A DNA stretch of 64,000 nucleotides from Zerene cesonia (taxonomy: Eukaryota > Arthropoda > Insecta > Lepidoptera > Pieridae), in contig NC_052116.1 of the NCBI RefSeq assembly GCF_012273895.1, positions 5,022,001 to 5,086,000 on the forward strand, read 5' to 3'. Made by a program: the position numbers and the translations under genes. Numbering within the stretch: position 1 is the stretch's first letter; every line of letters begins with the position of its first letter. Positions 48,825 to 61,648 of this stretch are shown here, in pieces. Under the pieces are notes generated by a model, which ran no database searches, had not been told where the DNA came from, and saw only the letters and a list, made by a program, of their open reading frames with translations.

Positions 48825-49010
48825 TAGCTGCGCCCCGCGGTTTCACCCGCGTAAGTCCGTATCCCGTAGGAATATCGGGATAAAAAATAGATGTTGGCTG
48901 ATTCTCAGACCTACCCAATATGCTTACCAAATTTCAGAGGAATCGGTCAAGCCGTTTCGGAGGAGTATGGCAACGAAAACTGTGACACGAGAATTTTATA
49001 TATATAATCT
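48825..49010 (+). repeat. LINE 3'-end fragment (RTE-like)
   Basis: CTAGCTGCGCCCCGCGGTTT, then GTCCGTATCCCGTAGGAATA and GTGACACGAGAATTTTATAT: the best preserved copy in the window. Confidence 0.75.
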
Positions 49011-49797
49011 ATATAGGCATATAAAAGAAAATCGTGTTAGTGAACGGCTGAATGGATTTGAATGATTTTTATTAATTGGATTGATTGTCTCTCCTAGGAT
49101 TAAGATAGTTATTGTAAAATTTTATATAATTACTGAAAAAAACGACTAGAATTTGGACGAAAGACCGGAATTTTGACGTTTTTATACAAATTATTGTGTC
49201 TTACATATCCGTCATTCCGGTTCAGAGGCAGGTAATAAAATTTTCATACACTTCCTGGTATCCGGTTGACTGGAACATCACCATATTTTGTAATACGTTA
49301 TATAAAACGTATAGGTAGAATACATTTATTGATTCCTGTTATTTTATTATAATGTTATGTATTTAATATTTTTAAATTGAATTTATATATTTTTTATATT
49401 AAAGCTAGTATTACCCGTTAAACATGGAGTAGTTTAATTTATATATTAATACATGTAAACCTTCCTCTAAAATCACGTTATCTATTAAAAAAAAGATCAA
49501 AATCCGTTGAGTAGTTTTAATGATCTAAGCATACATACATAAGGACAGACGTGGGAAGCAACTTTGCTTTATGCTATGCAGAGATTTAACATATACAAAA
49601 ATAATGTCTTACGAAATTCTTCCACTCGGACTTAAAAGTTACAAGGTGCCACAGATTAAATAACAATGATATATCAGAACTAGTATATAGGTCTCTTCTG
49701 TATTCTAAAGGATACAGCTAATCATTTTATCAAGTATTAATATATTTTATACAATACATACTGTTATCAATGCATGAAGTCAGTCTCAAATAAGTAT

Positions 49798-50068
49798 AAC
49801 TAGCTGTGACCCGCGGTTGAAACCGCGTAAGTCCGTATCCCGTAGGAATAACGGTATAAAAAGTGCCTATGTGTTATTTCAGTTGTCCAGCTATCTACGA
49901 AGCAAAATAGTATTATTATTCACCAATAGATGTCAGGAAAAAAAAACACGAATAAAACACGAATATGACATTTTCTAAACAAAATTCCTAGCTAGATCGA
50001 TTTATCGCCCCCGAAACCCCCTATATACTAAATTTCATGAAAATCGTTTGAGCCGATTCCGAGATTCC

Positions 50069-50099
<31 letters not shown>
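49798..50099 (+). repeat. LINE 3'-end fragment ending in a (TA)n tract
   Basis: CTAGCTGTGACCCGCGGTTG at the start, GTCCGTATCCCGTAGGAATA inside, and a TA-dinucleotide run at about 50074-50098 as the tail. The variable (TA)n end is what I expect of RTE-class LINE tails. Confidence 0.7.
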
Positions 50100-53000
50100 C
50101 AAGAATTGCTCGTTTAAAGGTATAAGATATGATATCCATGAAACTGTTTAAATTATCTCCACGTGGTCAGCTGCTACGTATTGCAACATTGAAATTCATA
50201 AAATAAATAATGAACTGTTAGCGCATGTGCGCAGAACATATACAACGATACAAGATATTTATGGCACTATAAACTAACGCTTTCCTAACTTTATCTTCAC
50301 CATATAACGGAAGCAGAAAGTAATGGTAGTGGTAATACAATTTTACTGCATTTACAAGACAAGACAAGGGCGTGAAATTATAGAATCCTATATCTGTCAA
50401 TATATAGTAGACAATATATCAGTATCAGTATTTTACTAACTTAATCTAATATAAGTTTTCTTTTTGTGTCTTGTTTTTCCATTCTGTAAGAAATAAAAGG
50501 CTTTTTAATTTTTTTTTTTATTATATCTGTCAATACGATATTTATCTGCGAATATGATGGAGATATATAATGAAATATTACCTTAATTGTTTGCGTAAAT
50601 AATATAATAACATACTTTTGTTTCAATCAAATTATTTTTAAAATATCGTTAATCTCGCTTCACCCCTACGCCGTAGCTATAAAAGAGTTATTTAAATTTT
50701 ATCTCATAATCTATATTTTTATGTTCGCGTGGTTGCTGTGATAGGTTTAGAGTTTGTAATTTAAATTTATTTAACTAGCATTATTATGATAATTATAATA
50801 GGAAACTAGATACCTGGTCCTAATTGCTATGGCTCCAATGCTTAACAATATTGAAATTAATCACACTGAAACAAAAATTGCAGCATTATTAACTCTAATA
50901 ACATTCTACATTTTAATATGAGATGTATTTTTAATAATATAATTAATGAGCGAATGTTGAGAAATGCAATTCTATACAAAATTTACTTAGAACATTGATT
51001 TGTGACAATTTATTATTACTATTTTACTTAGTACTTGTGTAATGTTCCTACATTACACAATTGTTATTATTGACTGTCCAAATGAAGGTTATTTACACAT
51101 TCGGAGCATAAACCTCATAAATTATCAACATTCACTAATTCATGAGTGCCATTCTCTCTACCCGAATACCCTCCATTAATATAGTCATGCTAAGTACCTA
51201 CTCGTCCCTGAAGAATTCCCTTGGTGCCTTATTTAACTGCTATCTTGCCCCTGGGAGATCACGCAACCAACCCGAGACTAGAATTTCGCACCTTATAAAT
51301 CATTACTTTCTGACACAAAATGTTATTTATTGTGTTCTTTCTGTAATGATATCGGAGAATTCGTATTGAATAATACGATTTTGATAACATTATATTTTAA
51401 TTTCTTATATAGTGCGTGAATGATGATGTAAGATTAATTTATAATTCATTCGTTTTATAATGAGGCAATACACTCTCGAAAGTCTGCCACATTTTAATAG
51501 GGTATTTAATGTAATATGCTTTTGTATTGACATATATTAAAATGGCATTGAAATAGGTCTGTAGCTAGTATTTTTCATTACCTATTAATACTTTTATACA
51601 ATACATTGAGTTTCAAATATTTTATAACCTTATAAAAACTCTGAACTATATGTGGAACTGACTGATATAAAAACTAACAGTTTTCAAACTATTTTGTTCG
51701 TAAAGACAGTGTGGCAGATGGTGTCTAATAGTTTCCGCTGGCTTGTCTTCTTAATGCGACATGAAAGTCGTAACTTATATTAGATTCACCAGATGATGCG
51801 GCATTCACAAGAAATTTTCAGATAATAATATTATACGGGGTAAATCGATACCCAGTAGCGAAAGTTTTTTTTTATTTCTTATTACATATCGAATATCGAA
51901 TCGAAATCGGGATATATCGATTATCGGATAAGGCAAGATATATTAGAGAGTATTTGTTAAAACGAAAGTGTTTGTTTTAGTTTATTTGTAGTTTAAAGTA
52001 CGTAGTCCTATAGGTATGTAGGATCGTTGTATTCATAAATGTAAAACGTTTTGAAGAGATGAAATTCATAACATATTAATTTATTACGAAACTTCAACGT
52101 TAGCTCGTTGATAAAGCGGTTAGAATGAGCAGCTTGAATGGGTATTTGGAGTTAATCACCTAACTTTTAATTAATGATAGAGCCTTTTGAATAAAAGTAC
52201 AACGAAGCTACTTATGTATTATCTATGTAATAAAACTTGCGTTGGCATTTAGCCCGGGCTTTTAATCGTGCCTGAGTTAGCGATTTCATTAAAATTCTTG
52301 TAGGATATTAATATTCATACCTAAATTGTGCGGTAGTAAACAGCATTGTTGTTTGTTTGAAACGGTGCATTGTATATTAAGCCTAAATTACACGTGATTA
52401 CGGGAAAGCGACGGTAATCTAATATTTTAAACGGAATATGTTAGAATGGTGCGTTGATGAGAAATAGGAAATACACGCTAAGTTATTTTATAACGAGGTT
52501 TTTCATAAGGTATGCTGATATAATATGAATATTAATTTAAAGTTTGGAAAAAAGATAAATACCACACAAACATTACAACCAGAAGAACCAAATAGTGCCA
52601 CTAATCTCTAATACTCTCAGTATATAGATTGTAGGAAATGCATACGTCGTACAGAAATGGGTCACTCAGCTTTCATCAAAAATGCTCCTTTCACAGTTCA
52701 TACTGATCCGCTGGCTGTATACGTTACGGTTCCATTTATTTGACACTTTTTTCGTCACCACGATTTTCGGAATCGCTCAACCAAATCTCTGCCTGAACGT
52801 CAATCTATTTCCCAACTTTGGTTCGCGCTAAAAATACGAACTGGATTGCTGGCGGGACGCTGCGAACTAGTGAAAATACATATAAAGCGACATGGCTATC
52901 CCATTAAACGATAAGAATAGATAGCGTAGCACAGATAATATAAATATGTAATAGTCTCACTTCGCTTCAGTCAATGTAGTATGTAAAGTGACATAGACGT

Positions 53001-56000
53001 CAGCTCGTTAATTTGAAATTGAGGTATTATATTTAAGCATGCAGATAAATATATGAAATTAAGTAAAATTTTAATATTTGCATTATAAGGGGCATTGATA
53101 ACGACCGAATGCTGATACTAAAATACCTTTATATTATTTTATATGGGCATTTTATATATAAGCATTGAACAGAAATATTTTTTTACGTTTTTATTTATCC
53201 CGACAGTTCTTACCATCGTTGAGTACAAAACAGCGAGCGTGGACAGAAGAGACTCATTTCCGTGATTAAATCGTGATTGAAATCCAAAATAAATCTTTAA
53301 TTTCTAAATATATCGCATATAACACACGTAAAATAAAAAAAAAAAACTTTAAAATCTAGTAGCAACAAACAGCGTTGAATAAATTTCGCGGGTTCGCTCT
53401 GAACAATTGAGTATAAGACTGAATGACTGGAGTACTCTCCGAAACATGCGCCATACAATATGCAAAGAGACAAGACTACTTCACAAGCGGAACAGTATTT
53501 AGTACACTTCCGGACAGTTTACCATACCGTTATGATGCATGAAAACCTTTGTAATAAACCCCAATTGTGTTTAACTGATTGGTAATTTTTTAACAATTGT
53601 GTGTACTATGTTGATATTATCCACTCTGATCAGGAATGTTATTAAACCAGAAATCAAATGTGGACGTAAACATTATTGATTTTCTGCGCTGCTATTTTAA
53701 TTTATTCAAAATAAGTCTAATATAACAATATTACCTATATAAGTATATGAAATAACTGACCAAGATGACTGATTGATGATGAATGATTTTATTCCACAAA
53801 AGTATGGAATAAAAGCATTATTATTATAAAAATTGGTCCGATAAGAATTATGAATATTAAGCGTAAGCATAAGCGTTATAATATGGTTATTTAAAATAAA
53901 ATCTATTTATGTCTATACACCTCGCTCAGTGTGTAGGGAACGTTTTGGGGTTTAATTATTTAACTTATAAGTTAAATAATTTATGAATAAATAAACAAAT
54001 AAAAAATTGTTTATTTTGTGTATAAATATTTATATATAGATAATTGACATCTAATATTTATTTGTTGAAGAGTTAGCCTACTTCTTATATTGTATTTATG
54101 AAATAATGTTAAAAAGATAGCTTGTAAATGTTTTGGATTAAAATCGCTTAAAAACATTTGAAAACATAATCCTACATTATTTTTAAAGAATGTGAATATT
54201 ATACATGATATAATCTATTATAAGAACACATTTATAAAAGTGTAGATGAAAAAACACGTCAAGACACATCCAAGTACAGCTAATGCTTTTTTAAATACGC
54301 TGGAAATATGGTGTTTTATCATGTCGCATAAGCTAACATGAATATAGGTAATGTCTACGGAATTGTGAAAAGGCAACAATACGAAGCGACTCGAGTATAA
54401 AGAAGATTATACTTATTTAGCTGCTTTGATTATACGTAATACATTCTCTTCGTAGGTTTTACTTCTGCACAATTGTCGACTTATTCACAAGAGCTTTTAG
54501 AAGCAATTTCAGTAAGTATTTCGCACTTATTACGTAACTGTCTTCGCGGAGTTTATTTGGAACTTAAGTATACGTGGACTTAATATTAAAATATTAAATA
54601 ACTATTTTGTAACATGTTATATGTAAATATAATATACCCATAGTTACATTTACCTATCGTTTTTGGCTTGAAGAGCTGCTCTAAGAATTTTTTATGATAC
54701 AATCGTTTCAATTTAACGTTTCATACTGAGTTTATGACCCATCAATTAAAATAGTAAGAATATTAAGTACATTAAATTAAAATAGTATGACTAAAACGGT
54801 TTCATTAGTACAAACTCCTTGAAGCAAAAGAACTGGATTTGTTTCGAGAATCACTCGACCCTCTCTAGTGCTGTTTATTACTTAATGAGAATCTTAGAGG
54901 AAAATAAAGTGATATTGTGAAGAAATCGTCCTATGAATAGAACACAGTCATGTTGTATCTGCTCATTGTTTAATAATTGGAATAAGATCGATAGGTGTAT
55001 GAAAACATCAATATATTAAGAGAAACAACGTTACGCCAGAGATATAAAATCTTTCTTTCTGTACATTTTCATAAAAATAATGTTCACACCGTTTTGTACA
55101 TACGTACACGATACCCGGCTAAAACTAATAGTCTATTGAAATAAAAAAAAAACAGAATTTACTTTTATAATGCATATGTTTTGAAAGAGTTAGAATTATC
55201 CTAGTATATTATAGCACACTGCCGAAACGCTAGCTTGTAAAATGCAAAATAGTCGCTGTCAACAACCAGGGATACAAACTAGGGAAAGTCCTCAGAGTGA
55301 CGTAAGATTAGCATAAGTAAATTCGATACTTCTAGGCTGACGACCGTCCGGGATTAATTCTAATTTAGATGGGGACTGAATATTTATTGACGCGTGTCAC
55401 ATTGTTATCTTAATATGGAAGCTTGAATTAAATGAATCATTCACGGATTCCGTTTGTACTTTAGATTTGGTCAGAAAGCAGGCGTTTATAATTTGTTCTT
55501 TATTCGTTAGGGTTAAGAGTTGGTTGAAAATTTCGCTACCATAAATAGTTGTATAAATTTATTTGTGTTTTAGCAATAAAAGCTATGAATTATTCTATTC
55601 GTAGTCCATTTTGACAACATCTGACTGGGACGTCTGGCTATGGCTACTACTCATATAGCTGCATTTTAATATTATAAACAATCTTGACGGTACATTTATA
55701 CTATAATTTTTAACTGACTTCAAAAACATGGAGGTTCTCAATTCGTCTTAATTTTTTGAAATATCAATATGAATACAACATATTCGAATACATATGTTAT
55801 AAGCAGTAGGTGCAGGTGAATGCCTTTCAGTTTTTAGGAGCAAGAAATAAGTAATAAATATACTAGTACCTACATATATTATTTCATAGGCTAGCACTAA
55901 TACCACTCAGGTCTAAAGTCAAGCTACTACTGCAGACTAATCTACAAGTTTAAATGAGATAAAATAGTAAAATTTCATTAAAAGTAACATATAAAAAAGC

Positions 56001-56258
56001 CAGTTAAAATTTTTAATCCACACAAAATCGAGGAAATGAACATTGCGTAATAAAGTTTTACAAGAGTTTTTGAGCGTCGCTCGCCTAAATTGCCAATGCC
56101 TTTATTGCAAACTTAATAAATTGAAGTTGTTTAAAGTTTCTTGTATCTCGGTCTGATATCGGATTCAGATTGGAACGAGGGGGTTTTAATGACGCCGCTG
56201 CAAGTCGCCTTATACTTTTTACAGCGAGTCGTTTTAATTAAAAAGTGCCGCTCACTGG

Positions 56259-56265
56259 TATAAAA
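56259..56265 (+). promoter_or_regulatory. Candidate TATA box
   Basis: TATAAAA in a locally GC-richer context (GGTATAAAACTGCGCGTGG), about 160 bases upstream of a 63-codon frame. A start site would fall near 56290-56300. Confidence 0.3.
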
Positions 56266-56425
56266 CTGCGCGTGGTAAATCGTTGTGCTAGCGGTCTTCA
56301 AACTCGACGTTCGGGATTAATCAAGAGTAAATACTTGATGTAAATAGATGTTCCTTTTGATTTTAAAGATCAAATTATGATGATGGTTTTAATTGAAGTA
56401 TTGCTGCTCTTAACTTCACATTTAA

Positions 56426-56617
56426 ATGGATTTTACTGTGCAAAATAGTGTAATTATGCTTTCAGCAATTAGACTGATTATAATCTCTCTGGTCTATACG
56501 TTTTGTTTGTTAGTTAATGTTTTGAATTGGGATGCTGAACTAGCTAACCCGATAAACGTTGTCCTGTATTCGCGCGAACAAAAGCGAATAGTTTTTACAG
56601 CCAATAAGTTTTCTTAA
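56426..56617 (+). CDS. Possible small membrane or secreted protein, 63 aa
   Basis: ATG at 56426, stop TAA at 56615-56617. Residues 9-32 are strongly hydrophobic (VIMLSAIRLIIISLVYTFCL), followed by a soluble, charged tail (YSREQKRIVFTANKF). A TATA-like box lies 160 bases upstream. No family is recognised and there is no poly(A) signal close by, so chance is a real alternative. Confidence 0.3.
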   Translation: MDFTVQNSVIMLSAIRLIIISLVYTFCLLVNVLNWDAELANPINVVLYSREQKRIVFTANKFS

Positions 56618-59600
56618 GATTCGTCTTTATCTTTCTTTAGCTGTTTGACAGTAACAAACAAAACTAGAAATAATTGGCGAAATCAGTCCAGCACTTAAAG
56701 AAAAGTAGGAAATATTAATTTTTATATATGGAGATTATTCCGAAATATACTTATAGTCTACTTCTTAACAAAACGTAACAAAGAACTTCATTCAAACTAT
56801 TACAAACAACAATGTTGTGAAGTATCCATTGCTATAAAGGTATTATTAAGTTGATTGCCGTGAAGCAGCAGCTATCAGTTTACGCTTAGCCGTTTGATTA
56901 ACGATTCCAAAAATGGCTTCTGTATTGACACTTTAAATAATTTTCAAAGCAATCATATAAAGCTTCGTTAATATAAAATGAGACAATAATTATGGGAAGG
57001 GAATGAAAATATTCAGTAACGTTTTTACGAACATTTTTATTACGAAGTTAAAATGATGTTGAAGATTAAAACTATCGTGTTTAAAATGTCCTGCACATTG
57101 CGATACATTTGGTGTTTATTTATAGAAGTTTAGCGTAGGAATATCGTGAAAATTGTTCAATGGAAACTACGAATTGTTTCGTAAATTACCACAGTAATTG
57201 CTTGCATACAAATGGGGCTTGATGGAAGTTTTACGTCAACAAATTGTGAAGTTGTGCCAATCGAAATCATTTCCTACATATTGTTTCCGATAATTACAGG
57301 GAAATCTACATAATAATGTTTCATTTGAATTTATGGATTACGTGAATACGATACGTATATTACATACAGCTTTGATCCATTACGATATCAATAATAAAAC
57401 ACATATATGTTGTTTCAATAAAAAATATTTTGCTACCATCCATAGTTTTATTTAACGTTCCACTGCTCATTTCTCTTTGAAAAAATATTTACTAAACAGC
57501 TCAACTATAGCGCGGTCGGTTATCAATACACTGTGATTCTTTTTTGATCTTTGGTGTAGACCAGCCAAGCTATTAAAAGCAAGCAGCGTAAACGACATGC
57601 AATTTCAGATTACTTCGAAACTGATAGATTTCGGTTAACATGTACTTTTTACGCGATTTTCTTTGGAAATTTGGTTGTGATTTGAACTTATTAATACGTA
57701 ATACGTATTTCAATTTAATTCTGGGTCTAGAGGATTTACACTTTCCCTCAATGCGGTATTATTCTAACGTTCACTATTTATTATACAAATTTATTCATCA
57801 AGTACACATTACACTTTCATATGAATAGATAAATTAGTAAAATATGATAAATTTATTGATATTTTCTCTGGGATTAGATGTATTTTTCAAACATGAAGTA
57901 AATCGTTTTGATTGACTGATGCTCAGACTTGATTTTATTTACTTAAATACTAAAATAAGAAAGTTCTAGAGAAAAGTAACTGTTAATGCGAAATTGACGT
58001 GACCTTATCAGTGCTATTGTTTCCTTTTTATCTTAAGATAATAATTTTTATTCAATTCTTCAACAATAATTTACATATTTTAGCCCTTACCTCTCTTAAT
58101 ATGAATCTTAAAATTCTAGTTCATTATTGATTTTAAAGCAGACCACGTTTAAGTAGTTAGAATGATTTTATACATATACGATATAACTAATCAGTTAACA
58201 TTAGTAGTATGTCAATATTCTTTTAGATAGATATTACAGCGATTAAGAATTAATTTTATACGTTCTGCCTTTCAATCGCATGTACACTATACAGGCCTAC
58301 GGAATGATTTCCGTATTTAAAGTCGAGTCTACCTGCAGACGTGCTACACGGGTTCAAGCGCGGCCAGTGAAGGGTGTAGGGGTGGCAAGGCGGAAGGAAA
58401 CCTCTACCATCACACCCTTTAATTTTTTACCGCAAGTTATAAACTGCGTTACTGTAACATTGCTCGTTCTCACAACCCGTTGATTGAATAACCCACTCAA
58501 GAGAAGCAATGTACATTCACCAACTTGATATTCTCAAAGCTAAAGCTACATTGAGGAGGTAGCGAGACATTTCATCGCGAGCTTTCAGTGTTGTTGTGAA
58601 ATTCATGCGGGACGCTACTGTTTTGTGCTGCTAGATACTCGGAAAAGTCGTGGAAATATAATTTCGCGATCATTACGCTCTTGCTAATGCTGAAAGTTTA
58701 TAATAATAATTTTGATTTAAATAGTTACAAGTGTAAGTTTTTTATTGAAGAAATAATGCATTTTTTTATTTTTTATGAACATAGTTATTGTTAGTTGGAA
58801 CGCTTCATGGAATAACGTCTGATTACTATTTAAGTAAACTATAATTACAGATTCAAAATGTCATCACATTATTGGTTTTTTATTGTATATTATAGGAAGT
58901 CATATCTTTTATCGTTTTTCTTTTACGACGTAGAGAATTGAAATTGAATATGATTATACGTTATTGTGATATGTTAATCTGTTGTCATTAAAATAAGTTC
59001 TTATAACTACAATGTCACTTACAGAATCGTTTTTTAGTGTATTTAATAATAATGTTCAAATTGATTTATTTTAGGTCGCTATACCTTAATAAAACCAAAT
59101 TAAGTATGCGGCAATTAATTAATCTTATAATACGTTATTCTGGATACAACCTTGTGCGTGGGTAATTAACGTATATTCGTAAACATTATTAGTGTATTAT
59201 GAAAAAGCCAATATTAATGAGCGGTTGGAATGATAGTCGAAAATATTATGGGCTATTACATACTTCCATTTGTATGGAATGTGAGGCTATTAGGACATAT
59301 TCTTATATTTTTACGTTCATAATACGAGCATGATGACAATATGTTATTATGGAGTCATTATTGACTAGGTTGTATTAATATATTCTCTTTATACTATAGT
59401 ATTAATGTTTGGAAATAAATTCTAATATAAATGTTAAATGAACTAATCCGTCAATACTTAATTGATCGACGCATTCATCAATGCTGGATCTAAATCACTG
59501 AATTTGATTATATGCATTGAATGAAAATTGGACAGAGAATCCATTAAATTGTAAAGTGGTACCAATGGTAGAAATATCTATTTGAAAATTGATCGTCTGA

Positions 59601-60046
59601 GCAGCAGAAATAGGGAGCATAGAAAGTTTTTGTGTCGTTATAAAGTAAAGGATTAAATAAAACATGGAAAAACAAACCCACAAGTTTTGAATTTTCTTTT
59701 ATTATTTTATTATTTACTTTAAATTTATTAAAAATAACATCATAGATTATGGTTCAAAACGTTACCTAAAAAAGAAGATGTAAATTATACCAGCTCCGTA
59801 TAACTTAGTATCTTTAAATGCATACGAGTTAGAAAGGTCGGAAATTACTTGAAAAAAATCTATTACAAATAATATGTATTTTCAATAACAGAAAGTGTGT
59901 ATACCAAGACATTGTATTTATTATTTTAAACATAAAACAAAAGTTCAAAAACAAATACGTCTTTCCCCGAAAGCTCTATAGTAATAAAAGTAGCCGAGAG
60001 TGTTCGGAAAGCAGAAATCAAATAAATCCTCGTTAAAGCCAGCCTC
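56618..60046. other. No supported gene
   Basis: AT-rich. A GC-richer island with an open frame lies near 58280-58480 but reads as no known protein and has no splice context. The minus-strand frame near 59495-59683 is likewise unsupported. Confidence 0.35.
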
Positions 60047-60133
60047 TCAGTTAGTACGGTTAAATCGGTCGTAGGTGTAATTTTTCTTATTCCTTTTTAC
60101 CTTTTACAGATCCCTGCTACGTGTCCTAGACTA
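60045..60133 (+). promoter_or_regulatory. Candidate initiator and 5' UTR of the secreted-protein gene
   Basis: CTCTCAGTTAGTACGG at about 60042 contains the arthropod initiator TCAGT, about 87 bases before the ATG at 60134. The following GT...CAG stretch is too short to be an intron, so the 5' UTR is probably unspliced. Confidence 0.3.
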
Positions 60134-61160
60134 ATGGCTAAAAGTTTTGTGATACACGTCTGTTTAATTTTGCTCACGTTTTGCCCAGGTAAACACATTT
60201 CTGGTGCCGCTTTTTGCGTCACATACAATTTTTTATAGTTATTGTTTCTTTTTTTAACAGGTAAAGGAAATCGTCGGAAGAAAATAATTGACAATTACAA
60301 ACGCGATTTCTCTCTACAGAAAAGAATCTTCGGTAAGATGTAACTTTTAACATTTATTTAACACGTATATTATAAACTAGGTACTACAAAATAAATATTA
60401 TGATTGATAAGTTGATTCTGTTTTGTTTTATTGAGCGAATTGTAATTTGAATTTGTATTCTGTAAATTGTAGTAAAATGATAATATTTATATAGTATTGA
60501 GAGTACGTTTTCAGAGTAGTGATTGTTAGTATAAACAAATTTTTGTACTATCTATTTTCCGGCTGTGTTTTTCCTTAAAAACGGGTTAATGTACATCTTT
60601 TAATTGCTTGTAAATAAATGTAAATTAGTTTATGGTATAACATTATTATTTTGTTCACAGATTGGGATAATCAAGAAATTTACGCGTATAGTGAGTATTA
60701 TAATGAATACCCGAATTACTCAGAGATTGATTATGACTACGGCACTTCAAATCATAACAAAAGAGACTTTAAAGATAAACTAAAATGGGATAGCAATGGT
60801 CGTAAGAACGAAAAATCATTTATTCATAATATCCCTAAAAAAGGAGACGCTCACAACAAATTCCTTGATATACCTTTGCAAAATAAAACAAAGAACACTA
60901 ACATCGTATTGAGTATTTCGAGCGAAAAGTGGCCTACATTTGAGGACATACTCTTAGCTATGGGAAAGAAATATGATTGGAAAAATGATCGATGGATTAA
61001 GGTTAAAAAGAAAACGAAGGATACGATTCAATTGGGGCATAAAAATGTAAATAAGAGCATAAACTTTCATGAAAAACATAGATTTATTTATAGGATAGTG
61101 AGATTAAACAGACCTAAAAGTAAAAGAAATATTATATTAGCTGTCACAGCAGTTAGATAG
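60134..61160 (+). CDS. Secreted, dibasic- and tyrosine-rich protein, unknown family
   Basis: Three exons: 60134-60188, 60261-60332 and 60661-61160. Both joins are phase 1 with good GT-AG sites (CCAG|GTAAAC; TAACAG|; TTCG|GTAAGA; TTCACAG|); 208 aa. Residues 1-18 (MAKSFVIHVCLILLTFCP) form a signal peptide, with cleavage likely near Gly19. Exon 2 encodes a basic stretch with likely convertase sites: RRKK (23-26), KR (32-33) and KR (39-40). Exon 3 opens with an acidic tyrosine-rich run (YAYSEYYNEYPNYSEIDYDY) in contexts that favour tyrosine sulfation. It continues Lys/Asn-rich with further dibasic pairs. There are no cysteines after the signal peptide. It could be a peptide precursor or a matrix-associated protein. 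AATAAA near 61483 and 61499 end the transcript. Confidence 0.7.
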
Positions 61161-61515
61161 ATATCTATGGAATATAAATATTATGAGATGGGAAACGAAG
61201 CAGATGGATTTTTATAACAAGTAACGGGACCAATTTGATTGGAGATGATTGTTAAAAATCTAAAGTGTAGGTAAAATGGGCTGCGCGTTAAACACATCTT
61301 TATATGTATATAATATATTGTTCTGCCATCGGAAAAGTTTAGTAAAGCTGATACTTATTGTCTTATTCATATTATTGTGTCTCAAATTCCATGAAAATGT
61401 ACAGTTGCGTTATACAAATTGCAATAGAGTCTATGGATTTTGTTTTAATGACATATAGCAATAGAAAATGTTTAAACTCAATAATAAAGGATTTGTTCAA
61501 TAAATCTTTGAATTT
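61161..61515 (+). other. 3' UTR of the secreted-protein gene
   Basis: It runs from the stop to two AATAAA signals (about 61483 and 61499). The 60-codon frame inside (61276-61458) is taken as UTR noise. Confidence 0.5.
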
Positions 61516-61531
61516 TTAATATGTTATAAAG

Positions 61532-61648
61532 AAATATCTATATAAATTAGAAATCCTGCCTCGTGATCAAATTTTTTCTATTCTTTCAAAATTTCTAATT
61601 TATAAAGCATTTCAATGCTATAAAACTAAAAATTAAATATCTATATAA
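61532..61648. mobile_element. Short hairpin-tailed insertion with 14-bp target duplication (copy C)
   Basis: AAATATCTATATAA occurs exactly at 61532-61545 and 61635-61648, around an 89-base insert. The insert ends in AAAGCATTTCAATGCT, then ATAAAACTAAAAATT. Its 5' part (AATCCTGCCTCGTGATCAAA) is the inverted head of the SINE-like copy at 6724. Confidence 0.75.

Larger units (their letters stand above)
46379..56250. other. Gene-poor stretch with scattered repeats
   Basis: Listed repeats (47945-47994, 48825-49010, 49798-50099) aside, I find no exon or RNA gene. Several open frames of 60-75 codons (near 47416, 48045, 48497, 51142) lack coding character and splice context. Confidence 0.4.

Noticed and set aside
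58280..58483. 67-codon frame in a GC-richer patch
   Set aside because: Basic, unstructured product, with no splice or poly(A) context. Possibly an unlisted repeat.
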